DNA from: Streptomyces sp. RKAG290
GTDB taxonomy: Bacteria > Actinomycetota > Actinomycetes > Streptomycetales > Streptomycetaceae
DNA length: 64,000 nucleotides
Assembly: GCF_023701695.1 (NCBI RefSeq)
Contig: NZ_JAJOZC010000001.1
Coordinates: 3,471,894-3,535,893, forward strand
Direction: 5' to 3'
The notes under the pieces were generated by a model. That model searched no databases, was not told where the DNA came from, and saw nothing but the letters and a program-made list of their open reading frames with translations. Made by a program: the position numbers and the translations under genes. Position 1 is the stretch's first letter. The number at the start of each line of letters is the position of its first letter. Positions 8,495-18,413 of the stretch are shown here, piece after piece.

Positions 8495-9112
8495 TCACAG
8501 CGGCCGCAGCACTGGTTCCTTCTGGACCGCACCCAACAACCGGTCCAGCGCCAGCTCGACATCTTCCTTCCAGGAAAGTGTCGTACGCAGCTCCAGCCTC
8601 AGCCTCGGGTGAACGGGATGTGTCCGCACCGTCTTGAAGCCCACCGCCAACAGATGATCGGCCGGCAGCACGCAGGCAGGTTCCTTCCACCGGGCGTCCC
8701 CGAAGGCTTCGATCGCCTTGAATCCGCGACCGAGCAAATCCTTGGCGACTGTCTGGACCATGACCCGCCCCAGGCCCTGCCCCTGGTAGCCCGGCAGGAT
8801 CAAGGCGGTCATCAGCTGGACGGCGTCAGGGGAGACGGGACTCGTCGGAAAGGCCGTCGCCCGCGGAACGTAGGCCGGCGGCGCATAGAGAACGAAGCCG
8901 ACCGGTACCTCGTCGACATAGACGATGCGGCCACAGGACCCCCACTCAAGCAGGACGCCGGAGATCCAGGACTCCTTCTCCAGCTCCGGCCTGCCTTCCT
9001 TGACCGCTGCTGCCCCACGCACGGGATCAAGCTCCCAGAACACGCACGAGCGGCAGCGCTCGGGAAGATCAGGAAGGTTGTCCAGTGTGAGCGGTGCGAG
9101 CCGACGCCCCAT
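8495..9112 (-). CDS. GNAT family N-acetyltransferase
   Basis: A 205-residue protein with a GNAT core; the acetyl-CoA binding loop is GYQGQGLGRVM near residues 107–117. The N-terminus has a CRSCVFWE segment seen in a family of actinobacterial acetyltransferases encoded next to parB. The substrate is unknown. It is convergent with trxA and lies downstream of parB, separated from it by a terminator, so it has its own promoter. Confidence 0.85.
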   Translation of the reverse strand: MGRRLAPLTLDNLPDLPERCRSCVFWELDPVRGAAAVKEGRPELEKESWISGVLLEWGSCGRIVYVDEVPVGFVLYAPPAYVPRATAFPTSPVSPDAVQLMTALILPGYQGQGLGRVMVQTVAKDLLGRGFKAIEAFGDARWKEPACVLPADHLLAVGFKTVRTHPVHPRLRLELRTTLSWKEDVELALDRLLGAVQKEPVLRPL

Positions 9113-9256
9113 GAAGGCTGTTCCTCACTTCCCTCGACCGCGCATCGGGTGCGACGGGTCGGTGTGCTCCGTTCGCGGAGGTGGATCAACTGGATGTGCC
9201 CTGCCAGAACGCATCGTATCCACCAGGGGATCAAGCCGACACCGTGAGAATGCAAA

Positions 9257-9296
9257 GGGCGGGCTGTGTTCCGTAACTCCGGAACACAGCCCGCCC
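9257..9296 (-). terminator. parAB terminator
   Basis: A 17-bp perfect stem (GGGCGGGCTGTGTTCCG and complement) with loop TAACTC lies just after the parB stop. On the minus strand it is followed by a short T run. Confidence 0.85.
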
Positions 9297-9312
9297 ATCG
9301 CCGCTCAGAACG

Positions 9313-10404
9313 TCAGCTCTCGTCGTCCTCGGCCGACTCATCCGACGGACCGCGGTCCAGCACGCGGCCTTCGCCCGGAGCCAGGCTGCCGAGAATGCGG
9401 TCCAGATCCTCCATCGAGGCGAACTCGACGACGATCTTTCCCTTCTTCTGCCCGAGGTCGACCTTCACCCGGGTCTCGAAGCGGTCCGAGAGCCGGGACG
9501 CAAGGTCGGACAGCGCAGGCGACAGCCGGCCACCGGCCCGGGGGCCCTTGGCCTTGGCATTGCTCGTGGGCCTGGAGCCCATGAGGGTCACGATCTCCTC
9601 GACCGCACGCACCGAGAGCCCCTCGGCCACAATGCGGTGCGCCAGCTTGTCCTGCTCGTCGGAGTCGTCCACGGACAGCAGCGCACGAGCGTGCCCGGCC
9701 GACAGCACCCCGGCCGCGACCCGTCGCTGCACCGGCGGAGACAGCCTCAGCAGACGCAAGGTGTTGGACACCTGCGGCCGGGAACGCCCGATCCGGTCGG
9801 CCAGCTGGTCATGCGTGCACTTGAATTCCTTGAGCAGCTGGTCGTAAGCAGCCGCCTCCTCCAACGGGTTGAGCTGGGCCCGGTGAAGGTTTTCCAGGAG
9901 CGCGTCCAGGAGCAGCTTCTCGTCGTCCGTGGCCCGGACGATGGAAGGGATCCGCTCCAGCCCGGCCTCACGGCAGGCCCGCCAGCGCCGCTCGCCCATG
10001 ATGAGCTCAAAGCGATCGGGTCCGGTCTTCCGGACGACGACGGGCTGGAGGAGACCGACCTCCTTGATGGAGGTGACCAGCTCGGCCAGCGCATCCTCGT
10101 CGAACACTTCGCGGGGCTGACGAGGGTTCGGCGTGATGGAGTCGAGCAGGATCTCGGCGAAGTATGCCCCCGCCACCTCACCCGGGCCGTCGGCCCCGTC
10201 GGGCTCCAGGACGGGCCCACTCGGCTCCGGCACCACACCGAGCTTGGTCACCTTGGCGGCGGCCACTCCACGCTCGGCCGTCATGACCGGACCCGCCCCG
10301 GACGAGGAAGCCCCCGCGCCGGCGGACGGCACCTGCTTCTCCTGCGGAGCGGCGGGGATCAGGGCACCGAGCCCTCGCCCCAACCCTCTACGACGCTCGC
10401 TCAC
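9313..10404 (-). CDS. parB: Chromosome-partitioning protein ParB
   Basis: The 363-residue ParB/Spo0J protein binds parS and loads the condensin. It opens with the actinobacterial signature [14 protein letters not shown], has the CTPase/ParB-nuclease-like domain with NPRQPR and GERRWRA motifs (about residues 110–185), a helix-turn-helix ([20 protein letters not shown] region, about 205–235) and a C-terminal dimerisation domain ending about residue 350. Its start overlaps the parA stop by 4 bp, giving a coupled parAB operon. Six parS sites in this window are its expected targets. Confidence 0.97.
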   Translation of the reverse strand: MSERRRGLGRGLGALIPAAPQEKQVPSAGAGASSSGAGPVMTAERGVAAAKVTKLGVVPEPSGPVLEPDGADGPGEVAGAYFAEILLDSITPNPRQPREVFDEDALAELVTSIKEVGLLQPVVVRKTGPDRFELIMGERRWRACREAGLERIPSIVRATDDEKLLLDALLENLHRAQLNPLEEAAAYDQLLKEFKCTHDQLADRIGRSRPQVSNTLRLLRLSPPVQRRVAAGVLSAGHARALLSVDDSDEQDKLAHRIVAEGLSVRAVEEIVTLMGSRPTSNAKAKGPRAGGRLSPALSDLASRLSDRFETRVKVDLGQKKGKIVVEFASMEDLDRILGSLAPGEGRVLDRGPSDESAEDDES

Positions 10405-11639
10405 TGGATCCCCTCCGAAGTGTTCTGCTGGCTGTTCCGACTGCCCGTGTGGGCTTGTTGAGCCTCGTACTGGATGCCGACCCCGCGCAGGGCGATCTCA
10501 CGGGCCGCTTCAAGGTAGGACAGCGAACCACTGGAGCCGGGATCGTAGGTCAGTACGGTCTGCCCGTAGCTCGGCGCCTCGGAGATCCGTACCGAACGAG
10601 GGATGCTGGTGCGCAGGACCTCCTTACCGAAGTGCGTGCGCACCTCCTCCGCGACCTGTGACGCGAGCCTGGTCCGGCCGTCGTACATGGTGAGCAGGAT
10701 CGTCGACACATGAAGGTCGGGGTTCAGGTGGCCCCGCACCAGGTCGACGTTGCGCAGCAGCTGACCCAGCCCTTCCAGCGCGTAGTACTCGCACTGGATG
10801 GGGATCAGCACCTCCGCGCCGGCCACCAGAGCGTTGACCGTCAGCAGACCGAGCGAGGGCGGGCAGTCGATGAGGATGTAGTCCAGCGGCTGCTCGTACG
10901 CCTGGATCGCCCGCTGGAGTCGACTCTCCCGCGCCACCAGCGACACCAGCTCGATCTCCGCACCGGCGAGATCGATGGTGGCTGGGGCGCAGAAGAGACC
11001 TTCGACGTCCGGGACGGGCTGAACCACGTCGGAGAGCGGCTTGCTCTCCACCAGGACGTCATAGATCGAGGGCACTTCGGCGTGGTGGTCGATCCCCAGA
11101 GCCGTAGAGGCGTTCCCCTGCGGGTCGAGGTCGACGACCAGAACACGAGCACCGTGGAGCGCAAGTGACGCGGCAAGGTTGACCGTCGAGGTGGTCTTGC
11201 CCACCCCGCCCTTCTGGTTGGCCACCACCATGACGCGTGTCTGTTCAGGCCGCGGCAGGCCCTCGCCGGCACGGCCGAGGGCCTCAACCGCCAGCTGGGC
11301 CGCACGACCGATGGGTGTGTCGTCCATCGGCGGCGGTGTTTCACGTGAAACACCGTCCACCGCCGATTCGGTTCGGGGACCGGGGACCGGATCGGTCATC
11401 GGTCCCGCGATGTTGGCGTCGGACCGCAAGGATTCACTCTCCTCGACTTCAGGCTCGCAATGAGCAGAGCCTGCCATGCTTTCGGGGTCGCGAACCAGCG
11501 AGGCCCGCTCTTCTGTGGATGAATCCACTTCAGTGGACAACTCCGTAGCCCTAACGGGCCTGCGATGGCGGGGCGCGGCAGCCGCACGACCACGGCTGAT
11601 AATTCCATGCAGCAGAGAGCGACGTTTCACGTGAAACAC
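10401..11639 (-). CDS. parA: Chromosome-partitioning ATPase ParA
   Basis: A Walker-type ATPase with the deviant Walker A motif KGGVGKTT near residue 140 and [10 protein letters not shown] downstream. It positions ParB–oriC complexes, in Streptomyces at the hyphal tip. The longest reading starts GTG at 11639 inside a parS site (MFHVKR is the translated parS); an ATG at 11477 is an alternative start giving about 358 residues. A second parS lies in frame as VSRET near residue 100. The roughly 130-residue N-terminal extension is variable and low in conservation, so the exact start is uncertain. Confidence 0.95.
   Translation of the reverse strand: MFHVKRRSLLHGIISRGRAAAAPRHRRPVRATELSTEVDSSTEERASLVRDPESMAGSAHCEPEVEESESLRSDANIAGPMTDPVPGPRTESAVDGVSRETPPPMDDTPIGRAAQLAVEALGRAGEGLPRPEQTRVMVVANQKGGVGKTTSTVNLAASLALHGARVLVVDLDPQGNASTALGIDHHAEVPSIYDVLVESKPLSDVVQPVPDVEGLFCAPATIDLAGAEIELVSLVARESRLQRAIQAYEQPLDYILIDCPPSLGLLTVNALVAGAEVLIPIQCEYYALEGLGQLLRNVDLVRGHLNPDLHVSTILLTMYDGRTRLASQVAEEVRTHFGKEVLRTSIPRSVRISEAPSYGQTVLTYDPGSSGSLSYLEAAREIALRGVGIQYEAQQAHTGSRNSQQNTSEGIQ
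11338..11351. promoter_or_regulatory. parS: parS site 4 (perfect) inside parA
   Basis: Perfect GTTTCACGTGAAAC within the N-terminal coding part of parA, read as VSRET. Confidence 0.93.
11624..11637. promoter_or_regulatory. parS: parS site 5 (perfect) at the parA start
   Basis: Perfect GTTTCACGTGAAAC covers the first codons of the longest parA reading frame. ParB bound here could affect parAB transcription or start selection; that is inference. Confidence 0.93.
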
Positions 11640-11641
11640 GA

Positions 11642-11668
11642 TGCCCCTGCAGCGTAGCTACAGGGGCA
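11642..11668 (-). terminator. Inverted repeat between rsmG and parA (terminator or attenuator)
   Basis: TGCCCCTG and CAGGGGCA form an 8-bp stem with an 11-base loop in the 130-bp gap. It could end rsmG transcription or fold in the parA leader. No T run follows, so the role is uncertain. Confidence 0.45.
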
Positions 11669-11768
11669 CGACACTCCGCGCGGGGTACGTACGGCTCCTC
11701 GCCCGAAGCATCACCGATTAGCGGATCAATCGGTGTGGAACGGTCACGCTCTCGCGTGATCATGTGGT

Positions 11769-12485
11769 TCAGCGACGGCGACGAGTGCGGCTGACCCTCG
11801 CAGCCTTGGCCCGCTTTGCGGCGAACCTCACACCGCCCGGGCTCTCGCCGACCACCACACGCACCACGGTGGACATCGGATCGACGACACCCTCGCCCAC
11901 GTGCAGCACCTCGGTCTCCACCACCCCGAGCTTGCTCAGCGCAGCCCGCGCACCATTGATCTCTTCCTCGGCGGTATCACCCTTGAGCGCCAGCATCTCT
12001 CCGTAGGGACGAAGCAAGGGCACACCCCAGCCCGCGAGCCGGTCCAGCGGCGCCACCGCCCGAGCCGTGACCACATGGACCGGCTGGAGGGTCCCCAGGA
12101 CCTCCTCGGCCCGGCCACGCACGACCGTCACATGATCCAGCCCCAACAGCTCGACGACCTCCTGGAGGAAGTTCGTCCGCCGTAGCAGCGGCTCAAGCAG
12201 GGTGATCTTCAGATCCGGCCGTACCAGCGCCAGCGGAATGCCAGGAAGGCCGGCGCCCGAGCCCACGTCGCAGACCGTGACACCCTCGGGCACGACCTCG
12301 GAGAGCACCGCACAGTTCAGCAGGTGCCTCTCCCACAGCCGCGGCACCTCACGGGGGCCGATCAGCCCTCGCTTGACCCCCGCATCGGCCAGCAGTTCCG
12401 CGTATCGGACGGCCTCAGGAAAGCACTCACCGAATACCTCCCGGGCCTCTTCGGGCGCCTGGGGAAGCTCTACTTCCTCCGTCAC
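11769..12485 (-). CDS. rsmG: 16S rRNA (guanine-527-N7)-methyltransferase
   Basis: A 238-residue SAM-dependent methyltransferase (GidB) that modifies G527 of 16S rRNA; loss gives low-level streptomycin resistance in other bacteria. The SAM motif [16 protein letters not shown] lies near residues 69–84 and the family segment ERHLLNC precedes it. The C-terminus is a basic Arg/Lys-rich tail. The GTG start at 12485 has GGAAGGA eight bases upstream; a longer ATG start at 12509 lacks such a site and matches the family length less well. Confidence 0.95.
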   Translation of the reverse strand: MTEEVELPQAPEEAREVFGECFPEAVRYAELLADAGVKRGLIGPREVPRLWERHLLNCAVLSEVVPEGVTVCDVGSGAGLPGIPLALVRPDLKITLLEPLLRRTNFLQEVVELLGLDHVTVVRGRAEEVLGTLQPVHVVTARAVAPLDRLAGWGVPLLRPYGEMLALKGDTAEEEINGARAALSKLGVVETEVLHVGEGVVDPMSTVVRVVVGESPGGVRFAAKRAKAARVSRTRRRR

Positions 12486-12549
12486 GGGAACCGTCCTTCC
12501 ATACCGCATTACCGCACCATGGGTGGCTGACTATCAGGCTGACAAAGAT

Positions 12550-12577
12550 CGGCCCCGCCTGCGAACAGACGGGGCCG
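12550..12577 (-). terminator. Terminator after the jag gene
   Basis: A 12-pair stem with one mismatch (CGGCCCCG…CGGGGCCG) and loop CGAA follows the jag stop by 17 bp on the minus strand; a short T run follows. It separates the rpmH–jag block from rsmG. Confidence 0.8.
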
Positions 12578-12593
12578 ACAGGAGAGAGGCCGG

Positions 12594-13103
12594 TCAGGCC
12601 GGAAGGACGACGACGAAGCGCTGCGGCTCCTCGCCCTCCGATTCGCTGCGCAGACCCGCGGCCGCGACCGCGTCATGCACAACCTTGCGCTCGAACGGCG
12701 TCATCGGATCCAGCTTCACCGGCGCACCGGAGGTCTTGACCTCGTCCGCGGCCTTGGCGCCCAGCTCGGCAAGCTCCGTGCGCTTCTGCGCCCGGAAGCC
12801 CGCGATGTCCAGCATCAGACGGCTCCGGTCACCGGTTTCCCGGTGCACGGCCAGCCGCGTCAGCTCCTGGAGTGCCTCCAGCACCTCACCGTCGCGGCCC
12901 ACGAGCTTCTGCAGTTCACGTGCCGATTCGCTGATGATCGAGACCGCGGCCCGGTCCGCCTCGACGTCCATGTCGATGTCGCCGTCGAGATCGGCGATGT
13001 CGAGCAGGCCCTCAAGGTAGTCCGCTGCGATCTCACCTTCCTGCTCGAGGCGGGTCAAGGTGTCGCTGCCCTCAGCGGCCGTGGAGGTGGTGCCTTCCGT
13101 CAC
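12594..13103 (-). CDS. jag: Jag/KhpB-type RNA-binding protein (KH and R3H domains)
   Basis: A 169-residue protein with a KH-like domain (about residues 30–95, including VGRDGEVLEALQ) and a C-terminal R3H domain (about 95–165, with PFERKVVHDAV). It lacks the N-terminal Jag-N domain of Firmicutes homologs, as usual in actinobacteria. It probably binds RNA and is linked to cell-envelope assembly in other bacteria. The GTG start has an AAGGAG site and lies 14 bp after yidC, so it is cotranscribed with it. Confidence 0.92.
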   Translation of the reverse strand: MTEGTTSTAAEGSDTLTRLEQEGEIAADYLEGLLDIADLDGDIDMDVEADRAAVSIISESARELQKLVGRDGEVLEALQELTRLAVHRETGDRSRLMLDIAGFRAQKRTELAELGAKAADEVKTSGAPVKLDPMTPFERKVVHDAVAAAGLRSESEGEEPQRFVVVLPA

Positions 13104-13117
13104 GGATGGACTCCTTC

Positions 13118-14377
13118 TTACTTCTTGGACGGGTGCTTGGGCCGCTGCGGGCCCTTGCGCTGTCCGGACTTGGCTTGGCGTGAGGAGCCGGACGCGGGCT
13201 TGCCCGCCGGCTTGGACTTGTCGTCCTGGGGTGCCTTCTGCAGGGAGGTCGTAGGCTCCGGCTCGCCGGACTCGGTGTCCTTGGCCGCGCCCTGCTGACC
13301 TGCACCGGTGTGACGCTTCGCCTTGGTCTGGCGCTTGGGCTGCTGGCGCCGCTGGGCGGCTCCGCCCTCTGCGTCGGCCACGGCGGTTTCGCTCTTCGCC
13401 ACCGTGCCGTCCTCCTGCGGAGCGAGGCCGAGCTTGGCCAGTCCGGTGACGAACTTCCGCTCGATGTCGTTACGGTCCGGGCCCTTGGCGAAGATCCGCT
13501 TGATCGTGTTGCGCCTGGTCCGGCCGCGGACCTCACCGTGCGTGGTGACGCTCTTCAGCAGACGTCCCAGGTACTGCTCCTGCGCCTTGCTGCCCGGCGT
13601 CGGGTTCTGGTTGATCACGTACATCTGCTGACCCATGGTCCAGACGTTCGTGGTCAGCCAGTAGACGAGGACACCGACGGGGAAGTTGATACCCATGACG
13701 GCGAAGATCAGCGGGAAGATGTACATCAGCATCTTCTGCTGCTGCATGTAGGGCGTCTTGACCGTCAGGTCGACGTTCTTCGTCATCAGCTGGCGCTGGG
13801 TGAAGAACTGCGAGGCCGACATCATCACGATCATGACCGCGGTGACGACCCGGACGTCCATCAGCGAGGCGCCGAGCGCCTCGACCTTGTCCGCACTGTC
13901 CATGAACTTGGCGGCCAGCGGCGCGCCGAAGATGTGGGCCTGACGCGCGCTGTCCAGCAGCGACTGGTCGATGACACCGATCTTCTTGTTCGAGGCGATG
14001 GCGGAGAGCACGTGGTACAGGGCGAAGAAGAACGGCGACTGCGCGATGATCGGCAGGCACGAGGAGAGCGGGTTGGTACCCGTCTCCTTGTACAGCTTCA
14101 TCATCTCTTCGGACTGACGCTGCTTGTCGCTCTTGTAGCGCTCCTGGATCGCCTTCATCTTCGGCTGGAGCACCTGCATGTTCCGCGTCGACTTGATCTG
14201 CTTGACGAACAGCGGGATCAGACAGATACGGATCAGCACCACGAGGGACACGATGGAGAGACCCCAGGCCCATCCCGTGTCAGGGCCGAAGATCGTCCCG
14301 TACAACTTGTGGAACTGGACGATGACCCAGGAAACGGGCCACGTGATGAAGCTGAACAGACTGGCAATCGTGTCCAC
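13118..14377 (-). CDS. yidC: Membrane protein insertase YidC
   Basis: The 419-residue Oxa1/YidC/Alb3 protein inserts proteins into the plasma membrane alone or with SecYEG. Hydrophobic segments lie near residues 5–25, 35–60, 105–125, 175–195 and 215–245, with the conserved hydrophilic arginine segment before them. A long Lys/Arg/Gln-rich cytosolic tail (about 300–419) is typical of high-GC Gram-positives. The GTG start follows the yidD stop by 3 bp. Confidence 0.96.
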   Translation of the reverse strand: MDTIASLFSFITWPVSWVIVQFHKLYGTIFGPDTGWAWGLSIVSLVVLIRICLIPLFVKQIKSTRNMQVLQPKMKAIQERYKSDKQRQSEEMMKLYKETGTNPLSSCLPIIAQSPFFFALYHVLSAIASNKKIGVIDQSLLDSARQAHIFGAPLAAKFMDSADKVEALGASLMDVRVVTAVMIVMMSASQFFTQRQLMTKNVDLTVKTPYMQQQKMLMYIFPLIFAVMGINFPVGVLVYWLTTNVWTMGQQMYVINQNPTPGSKAQEQYLGRLLKSVTTHGEVRGRTRRNTIKRIFAKGPDRNDIERKFVTGLAKLGLAPQEDGTVAKSETAVADAEGGAAQRRQQPKRQTKAKRHTGAGQQGAAKDTESGEPEPTTSLQKAPQDDKSKPAGKPASGSSRQAKSGQRKGPQRPKHPSKK

Positions 14378-14380
14378 TAA

Positions 14381-14740
14381 TCAGGCTCCTTGAGCATTGG
14401 GCGAAGTCTCTGCGGCCGAGCTCGGGAGATCGGTGGCCGACCCCCCGGGAGGCACATCAGCGGCGGAGTCCCCGCCCTTACTGCCGCGTACGGAATTCCG
14501 CAGCAGTTCGTGCCAACGCGGACGTTTGCGTGGTGGAACGTGATCCACGCCGCCGGGTGACCACGGATTGCACCGCAGGATGCGCCAGGCTGTCAGCGCC
14601 GTTCCCTTGATCGCTCCGTGCCGGTCGATCGCCGTATATCCATAGTGGGAACACGACGGGTAGTAACGGCAGACAGGCCCGAGAAGTGGGCTGATCGTCC
14701 ACTGGTACAGCTTGATGAGAGCCAGCAACGGGTACTTCAT
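14381..14740 (-). CDS. yidD: Membrane protein insertion efficiency factor YidD
   Basis: The 119-residue protein has the full YidD signature: [20 protein letters not shown], then SHYGYTAI and [18 protein letters not shown] sequence. It helps YidC-dependent insertion at the inner face of the membrane. The start overlaps the rnpA stop (ATGA) and yidC follows directly. The C-terminal 45 residues are a variable Pro/Ser-rich extension. Confidence 0.94.
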   Translation of the reverse strand: MKYPLLALIKLYQWTISPLLGPVCRYYPSCSHYGYTAIDRHGAIKGTALTAWRILRCNPWSPGGVDHVPPRKRPRWHELLRNSVRGSKGGDSAADVPPGGSATDLPSSAAETSPNAQGA

Positions 14741-15106
14741 CGCGCGCCCCCTCCCAGCAGCCGCTGAAGAGCGGCATCCAGGTCTCGGGCCAGCTGTTCA
14801 TGGTCGGCGTCACCCGCACCGGGCAACGCGCGTACGACAACCAGGCTACCGGGGGCAGCAGGGCGAGCCGTTCTCGGACCAGATGGCGAAGCCTTCGCTT
14901 CACCGCTGTGCGGACGACCGCACCACCCACAGCCTTGCTGACAACGAAACCCGCACGCGGCGGGGAGCAGTCTCCCCAGTCACGTGCGGGTCCGTTGCAC
15001 CGCTGCGTAGATGAACGACGAGTAGCGGGCGGCCGGCCCGGCGTCCTCGACGTACTGCGGTCGCGAAGTCCTCGCGCCGCCTCAGCCGATTCTCGGTAGG
15101 CAGCAC
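14737..15106 (-). CDS. rnpA: Ribonuclease P protein component, interrupted by two apparent single-base losses
   Basis: Reading from the GTG at 15106 gives [20 protein letters not shown], the standard RnpA opening. The frame then breaks near the GGGG at 14962–14965, continues as [20 protein letters not shown] with the RNA-binding [10 protein letters not shown], breaks again near the G5 run at 14851–14855 and ends as [20 protein letters not shown] in the third frame. Restoring one base at each site gives a normal 123-residue protein ending in an ATGA overlap with yidD. RnpA is the protein cofactor of the tRNA 5'-processing ribozyme and is essential, so sequencing error is more likely than gene loss. 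Confidence 0.9.
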
Positions 15107-15127
15107 GTCATGACGACCTGTACGCGA

Positions 15128-15265
15128 TCAGGCGGACAGGCTGGCGCGGCCCTTGCCACGGCGGGACGCGAGAATCGCGCGGCCGGCACGGGTCCGCATA
15201 CGCAGCCGGAAGCCGTGGGTCTTCGCGCGACGACGGTTGTTCGGCTGGAAGGTGCGCTTGCTCAC
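15128..15265 (-). CDS. rpmH: 50S ribosomal protein L34
   Basis: This 45-residue basic protein reads [19 protein letters not shown] onward and ends GKGRASLSA, the full L34 pattern. It is a component of the large ribosomal subunit. The GTG start has a GGAG site about 8 bases upstream. It is the first gene of the minus-strand block rpmH–rnpA–yidD–yidC–jag and is divergent from dnaA, as in most bacteria. Confidence 0.97.
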   Translation of the reverse strand: MSKRTFQPNNRRRAKTHGFRLRMRTRAGRAILASRRGKGRASLSA

Positions 15266-15646
15266 TCGGGGGCTCCAGAAATGATCGTGTATTGGCGGGA
15301 CATCGCCTGGCTGTCACCGTGCGCCCACGAGAGACTCGCGTAAACGCCCTAGTTGCACCGCTTCACAATCACAGATCGTGATCTTTGCCCATCGGAGGCA
15401 GGCGGCAGCAGCCATCGACAACTCGACCTGGTCACGGTACGCGCGGCTACGCCATCCGGTCAAACCGGCCCAGTGCCGCCCCCCATTGTGCACAGCCTGT
15501 GGACAACGACTTGAACCGTGCGGGTCGGCCTGACTACCGTGGCTGAACCCCGGTTCTTTTTCTTCCCGCCTGCCGGTCCTCACCCATCCCGACCCATCCC
15601 GTCCCGAGAAACACACATTCGTGGGACCAGCGAGAGAGCGTGCCTT
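15266..15646. promoter_or_regulatory. rpmH–dnaA divergent promoter region with two DnaA boxes
   Basis: The 381-bp gap holds two DnaA boxes in opposite orientation: TTGTGCACA at 15486–15494 (one mismatch) and TGTGGACAA at 15498–15506 (perfect, minus strand). They lie about 150 bp upstream of dnaA, consistent with the known autorepression of dnaA in Streptomyces. A 15-bp inverted repeat (ATCAC-AGATC-GTGAT) at 15368–15382 is nearer rpmH. No further gene is visible. Confidence 0.75.
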
Positions 15647-17439
15647 GTGGCTGATGTACCTGCCGATCTTGCCGCAGTGTGGCCACGAGTGCTGGAGCAA
15701 CTCCTCGGGGAGGGCCAGCAGGGCATCGAGCCGAAGGACAAACAGTGGATCGAGCGCTGCCAGCCGCTCGCCCTGGTCGCGGACACCGCACTGCTCGCCG
15801 TCCCCAATGAATGGGGCAAGCGCGTCCTCGAGGGCCGTCTCGCACCGCTCATCAGCGAGACGCTGACCCGCGAGTGCGGCCGTCCGATCCGGATCGCGAT
15901 CACGGTCGACGACTCCGCCGGCGAGCCGCCGAATCCGCCGGCTCCCCCGATGCACCAGTCCCAGCAGCCGCAGCAGCACCGCTACCAGGGACCGCAGCAC
16001 GACGAGCGCCAGCACAACGACGGGTACGACGGCTACGGCCACCGGCCCTCGGACGACGGCATGCCGACCGCCCGGCCCGCCTACCCCGACTACCAGCAGC
16101 AGCGCCCCGAGCCCGGCGCCTGGCCCCGTGCCCAGGAGGACCTCTCCTGGCAGCAGCCCCGGCTCGGCGGGTTCCAGGACCGTGACACGTCCTCCGAGCA
16201 CTGGCGCGAGCCGTACGGAGGCGGCCGGCCCCAGCAGCACGACTACCGCCAGCAGCCCCCGAGCGCCAGGGCTACGAGTCCCAGCGCTCCGAGCGCCACG
16301 GCATGCAGGAACCCCAGCACCGGCAGGGCGGCGGCACCGGCCGGCCCGGCGGGGTTCCCGGCCCGATGGGCGCGCAGCCCTCACCCGCGCCCGGCCCCGG
16401 CGAGCCACACGCACGGCTGAACCCGAAGTACCTCTTCGACACGTTCGTCATCGGCGCGTCGAACCGGTTCGCGCACGCCGCGGCCGTCGCCGTCGCGGAG
16501 GCCCCGGCCAAGGCGTACAACCCGCTCTTCATCTACGGGGAGTCCGGTCTCGGCAAGACCCACCTGCTGCACGCCATCGGGCACTACGCCCGCAGCCTCT
16601 ACCCGGGTACCCGGGTGCGGTACGTGAGCTCGGAGGAGTTCACCAACGAGTTCATCAACTCGATCCGCGACGGCAAGGGCGACACGTTCCGCAAGCGGTA
16701 CCGCGATGTGGACATCCTGCTGGTCGACGACATCCAGTTCCTGGCGAGCAAGGAGTCGACGCAGGAGGAGTTCTTCCACACCTTCAATACGCTCCACAAC
16801 GCCAACAAGCAGATCGTGCTGTCCTCGGACCGGCCGCCCAAGCAGCTGGTGACCCTGGAGGACCGGCTGCGGAATCGTTTCGAGTGGGGTCTGACCACCG
16901 ATGTGCAGCCTCCGGAGCTGGAGACGCGCATCGCGATCCTGCGCAAGAAGGCGGTGCAGGAGCAGCTCAACGCCCCGCCCGAGGTGCTCGAGTTCATCGC
17001 CTCCCGCATCTCGCGCAACATCCGGGAGCTGGAGGGCGCGCTCATCCGGGTCACGGCCTTCGCCAGTCTCAACCGCCAGCCGGTGGACCTCGGGCTGACC
17101 GAGATCGTGCTGAAGGACCTGATCCCGGGTGGTGAGGACGCCGCTCCGGAGATCACGGCGACGGCCATCATGGCGGCGACCGCGGACTACTTCGGGCTGA
17201 CGGTGGAGGACCTCTGCGGATCCTCGCGCAGCCGGGTACTGGTGACGGCGCGCCAGATCGCCATGTACCTGTGCCGCGAGCTGACGGACCTCTCACTGCC
17301 CAAGATCGGGGCGCAGTTCGGCGGCCGCGACCACACGACCGTGATGCACGCCGACCGGAAGATCCGCGCGTTGATGGCGGAGCGCCGCTCCATCTACAAC
17401 CAGGTCACCGAGCTCACCAACCGCATCAAGAACGGCTGA
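15647..17439 (+). CDS. dnaA: Chromosomal replication initiator DnaA, interrupted by one apparent single-base loss
   Basis: The initiator binds the oriC DnaA boxes downstream. Domain I starts at the GTG ([20 protein letters not shown]). A long Gln/Pro/Tyr/Arg-rich domain II typical of Streptomyces follows to about residue 260. The AAA+ domain has Walker [10 protein letters not shown] and Walker B LLVDDIQF, and domain IV ends with the box-binding signature [15 protein letters not shown]. The frame breaks at the C5 run 16256–16260; adding one C joins both parts into about 597 residues. Because dnaA is essential and the break is in a homopolymer of the linker, it is treated as a sequence error. 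Confidence 0.95.
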
Positions 17440-17477
17440 CGGGCCACCACCTCGTCAGCAGACGTACCGAGGAGCGA

Positions 17478-17516
17478 AAGGGCGCTCCGGGACCCGAGGG
17501 GTTCCGGAGCGCCCTT
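17478..17516 (+). terminator. dnaA terminator
   Basis: A 13-bp perfect stem (AAGGGCGCTCCGG and complement) with a 13-base loop, 38 bp after the dnaA stop. Confidence 0.8.
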
Positions 17517-17659
17517 CTCCGTTGTGTGGGAAGCGATGGGCGTCGGCTCCAAACCGGCCTCGGCAGGTCCCATGAGGGGCCCGGAGCGCAGTCCGCGAGC
17601 ACTCCGCACGAGGTTCACGGCGGCCCACGCCCACCCCGGCTGTTCGAATCCCTGCCGCG

Positions 17660-18245
17660 GAGGGGCTGTTCTCCACAGATCCGGGCAGAATTTCCCCTCC
17701 ACAGCCTGGGGATTGAAAAGTTGTCCATACTGCTTCCACAGGCGGGCCGGCCGAGACCCCATCAGGCCAGCTCAGAGGCCTGGGGATTTGTGGTCAACAA
17801 TGATCCACAGCCTGTGGACAAGATTTTCGTCCACAGGGGTCGCTCGTTGTTGTCCACCGGCAGCCCACAGGCCGGACCGTCTTGTCCCCAGCTTCGGCGG
17901 GCTTCTCCACACCTCTGTCCACTGTTCGGCAACGCAACACCCGCTTTCACCGCACCGAGTGAAAGGCGTCACACCAAGAGGGCAGGTTGGCCTGTGGGGA
18001 AGCGGGGTAAAGCTGGGGACAGCCCTGGGGAGAAACCCCCCTGCCCTGTGCACCGGTTGTGCAGAACTTTCGGGTGTCCACAGAAACGTCGGGTTGTCCA
18101 CCGGGTCCACCCACAGGGTCGGTGGACAAAAAACAGGGTCTGACCTGCGAAAACGACGTTATCCACGGTTTCCACAGGCCCTACTACTACTGCTACCTAT
18201 AGTTAGCCCGGAATCCGCTTCGAAGTGGGGGCTGTGCACAACTCG
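17660..18245. other. oriC: Replication origin oriC
   Basis: The 974-bp dnaA–dnaN gap has no gene and is packed with DnaA boxes related to TTGTCCACA. Starts seen: 17669, 17721, 17789(-), 17801, 17813(-, perfect), 17827, 17850, 17882, 17903, 17915, 18074, 18094, 18121(-), 18159, 18168 and 18233(-); most have one mismatch. They fall in two groups (17669–17923 and 18074–18241) separated by about 150 bp, in both orientations. The right group ends in a DnaA-trio-like element. This matches the two-cluster architecture of streptomycete oriC. Confidence 0.97.
18159..18206 (+). other. Basal unwinding element: paired DnaA boxes, GC spacer and DnaA-trios
   Basis: Two abutting boxes, TTATCCACG (18159–18167) and GTTTCCACA (18168–18176), are followed by GGCC and then CTACTACTACTGCTACC (18181–18197). 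On the opposite strand this reads 3'-GAT-GAT-GAT-GAC-GAT, the DnaA-trio pattern that guides strand opening in Bacillus subtilis, with the same box–GC spacer–trio order. The AT-rich TATAGTTAG follows directly and is the likely first melted stretch. Confidence 0.75.
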
Positions 18246-18413
18246 GCGCCGGAGCTCCCCGAACCTCTTGTCGCGACTTGACCCCGAGCAGCACCGAGTG
18301 TCGGTGCCGTACGTCAGACTGGTCCCCGGCGTCCTCCCCTGTCATCGGCGGAGCGACCCGACCAGACGACGAAGGCCAGCAGGGCGAGCGAGCAACAGCA
18401 GGAGGCGGTTCCG

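Noticed and set aside
15647..17439. dnaA as a pseudogene
   Set aside because: The only break is one base in a C run of the linker, in an essential gene beside an intact oriC; sequencing error is simpler.
17660..18245. CRISPR-like array in the repeated TTGTCCACA region
   Set aside because: The repeats are 9 bp, unequally spaced and in both orientations; they are DnaA boxes.
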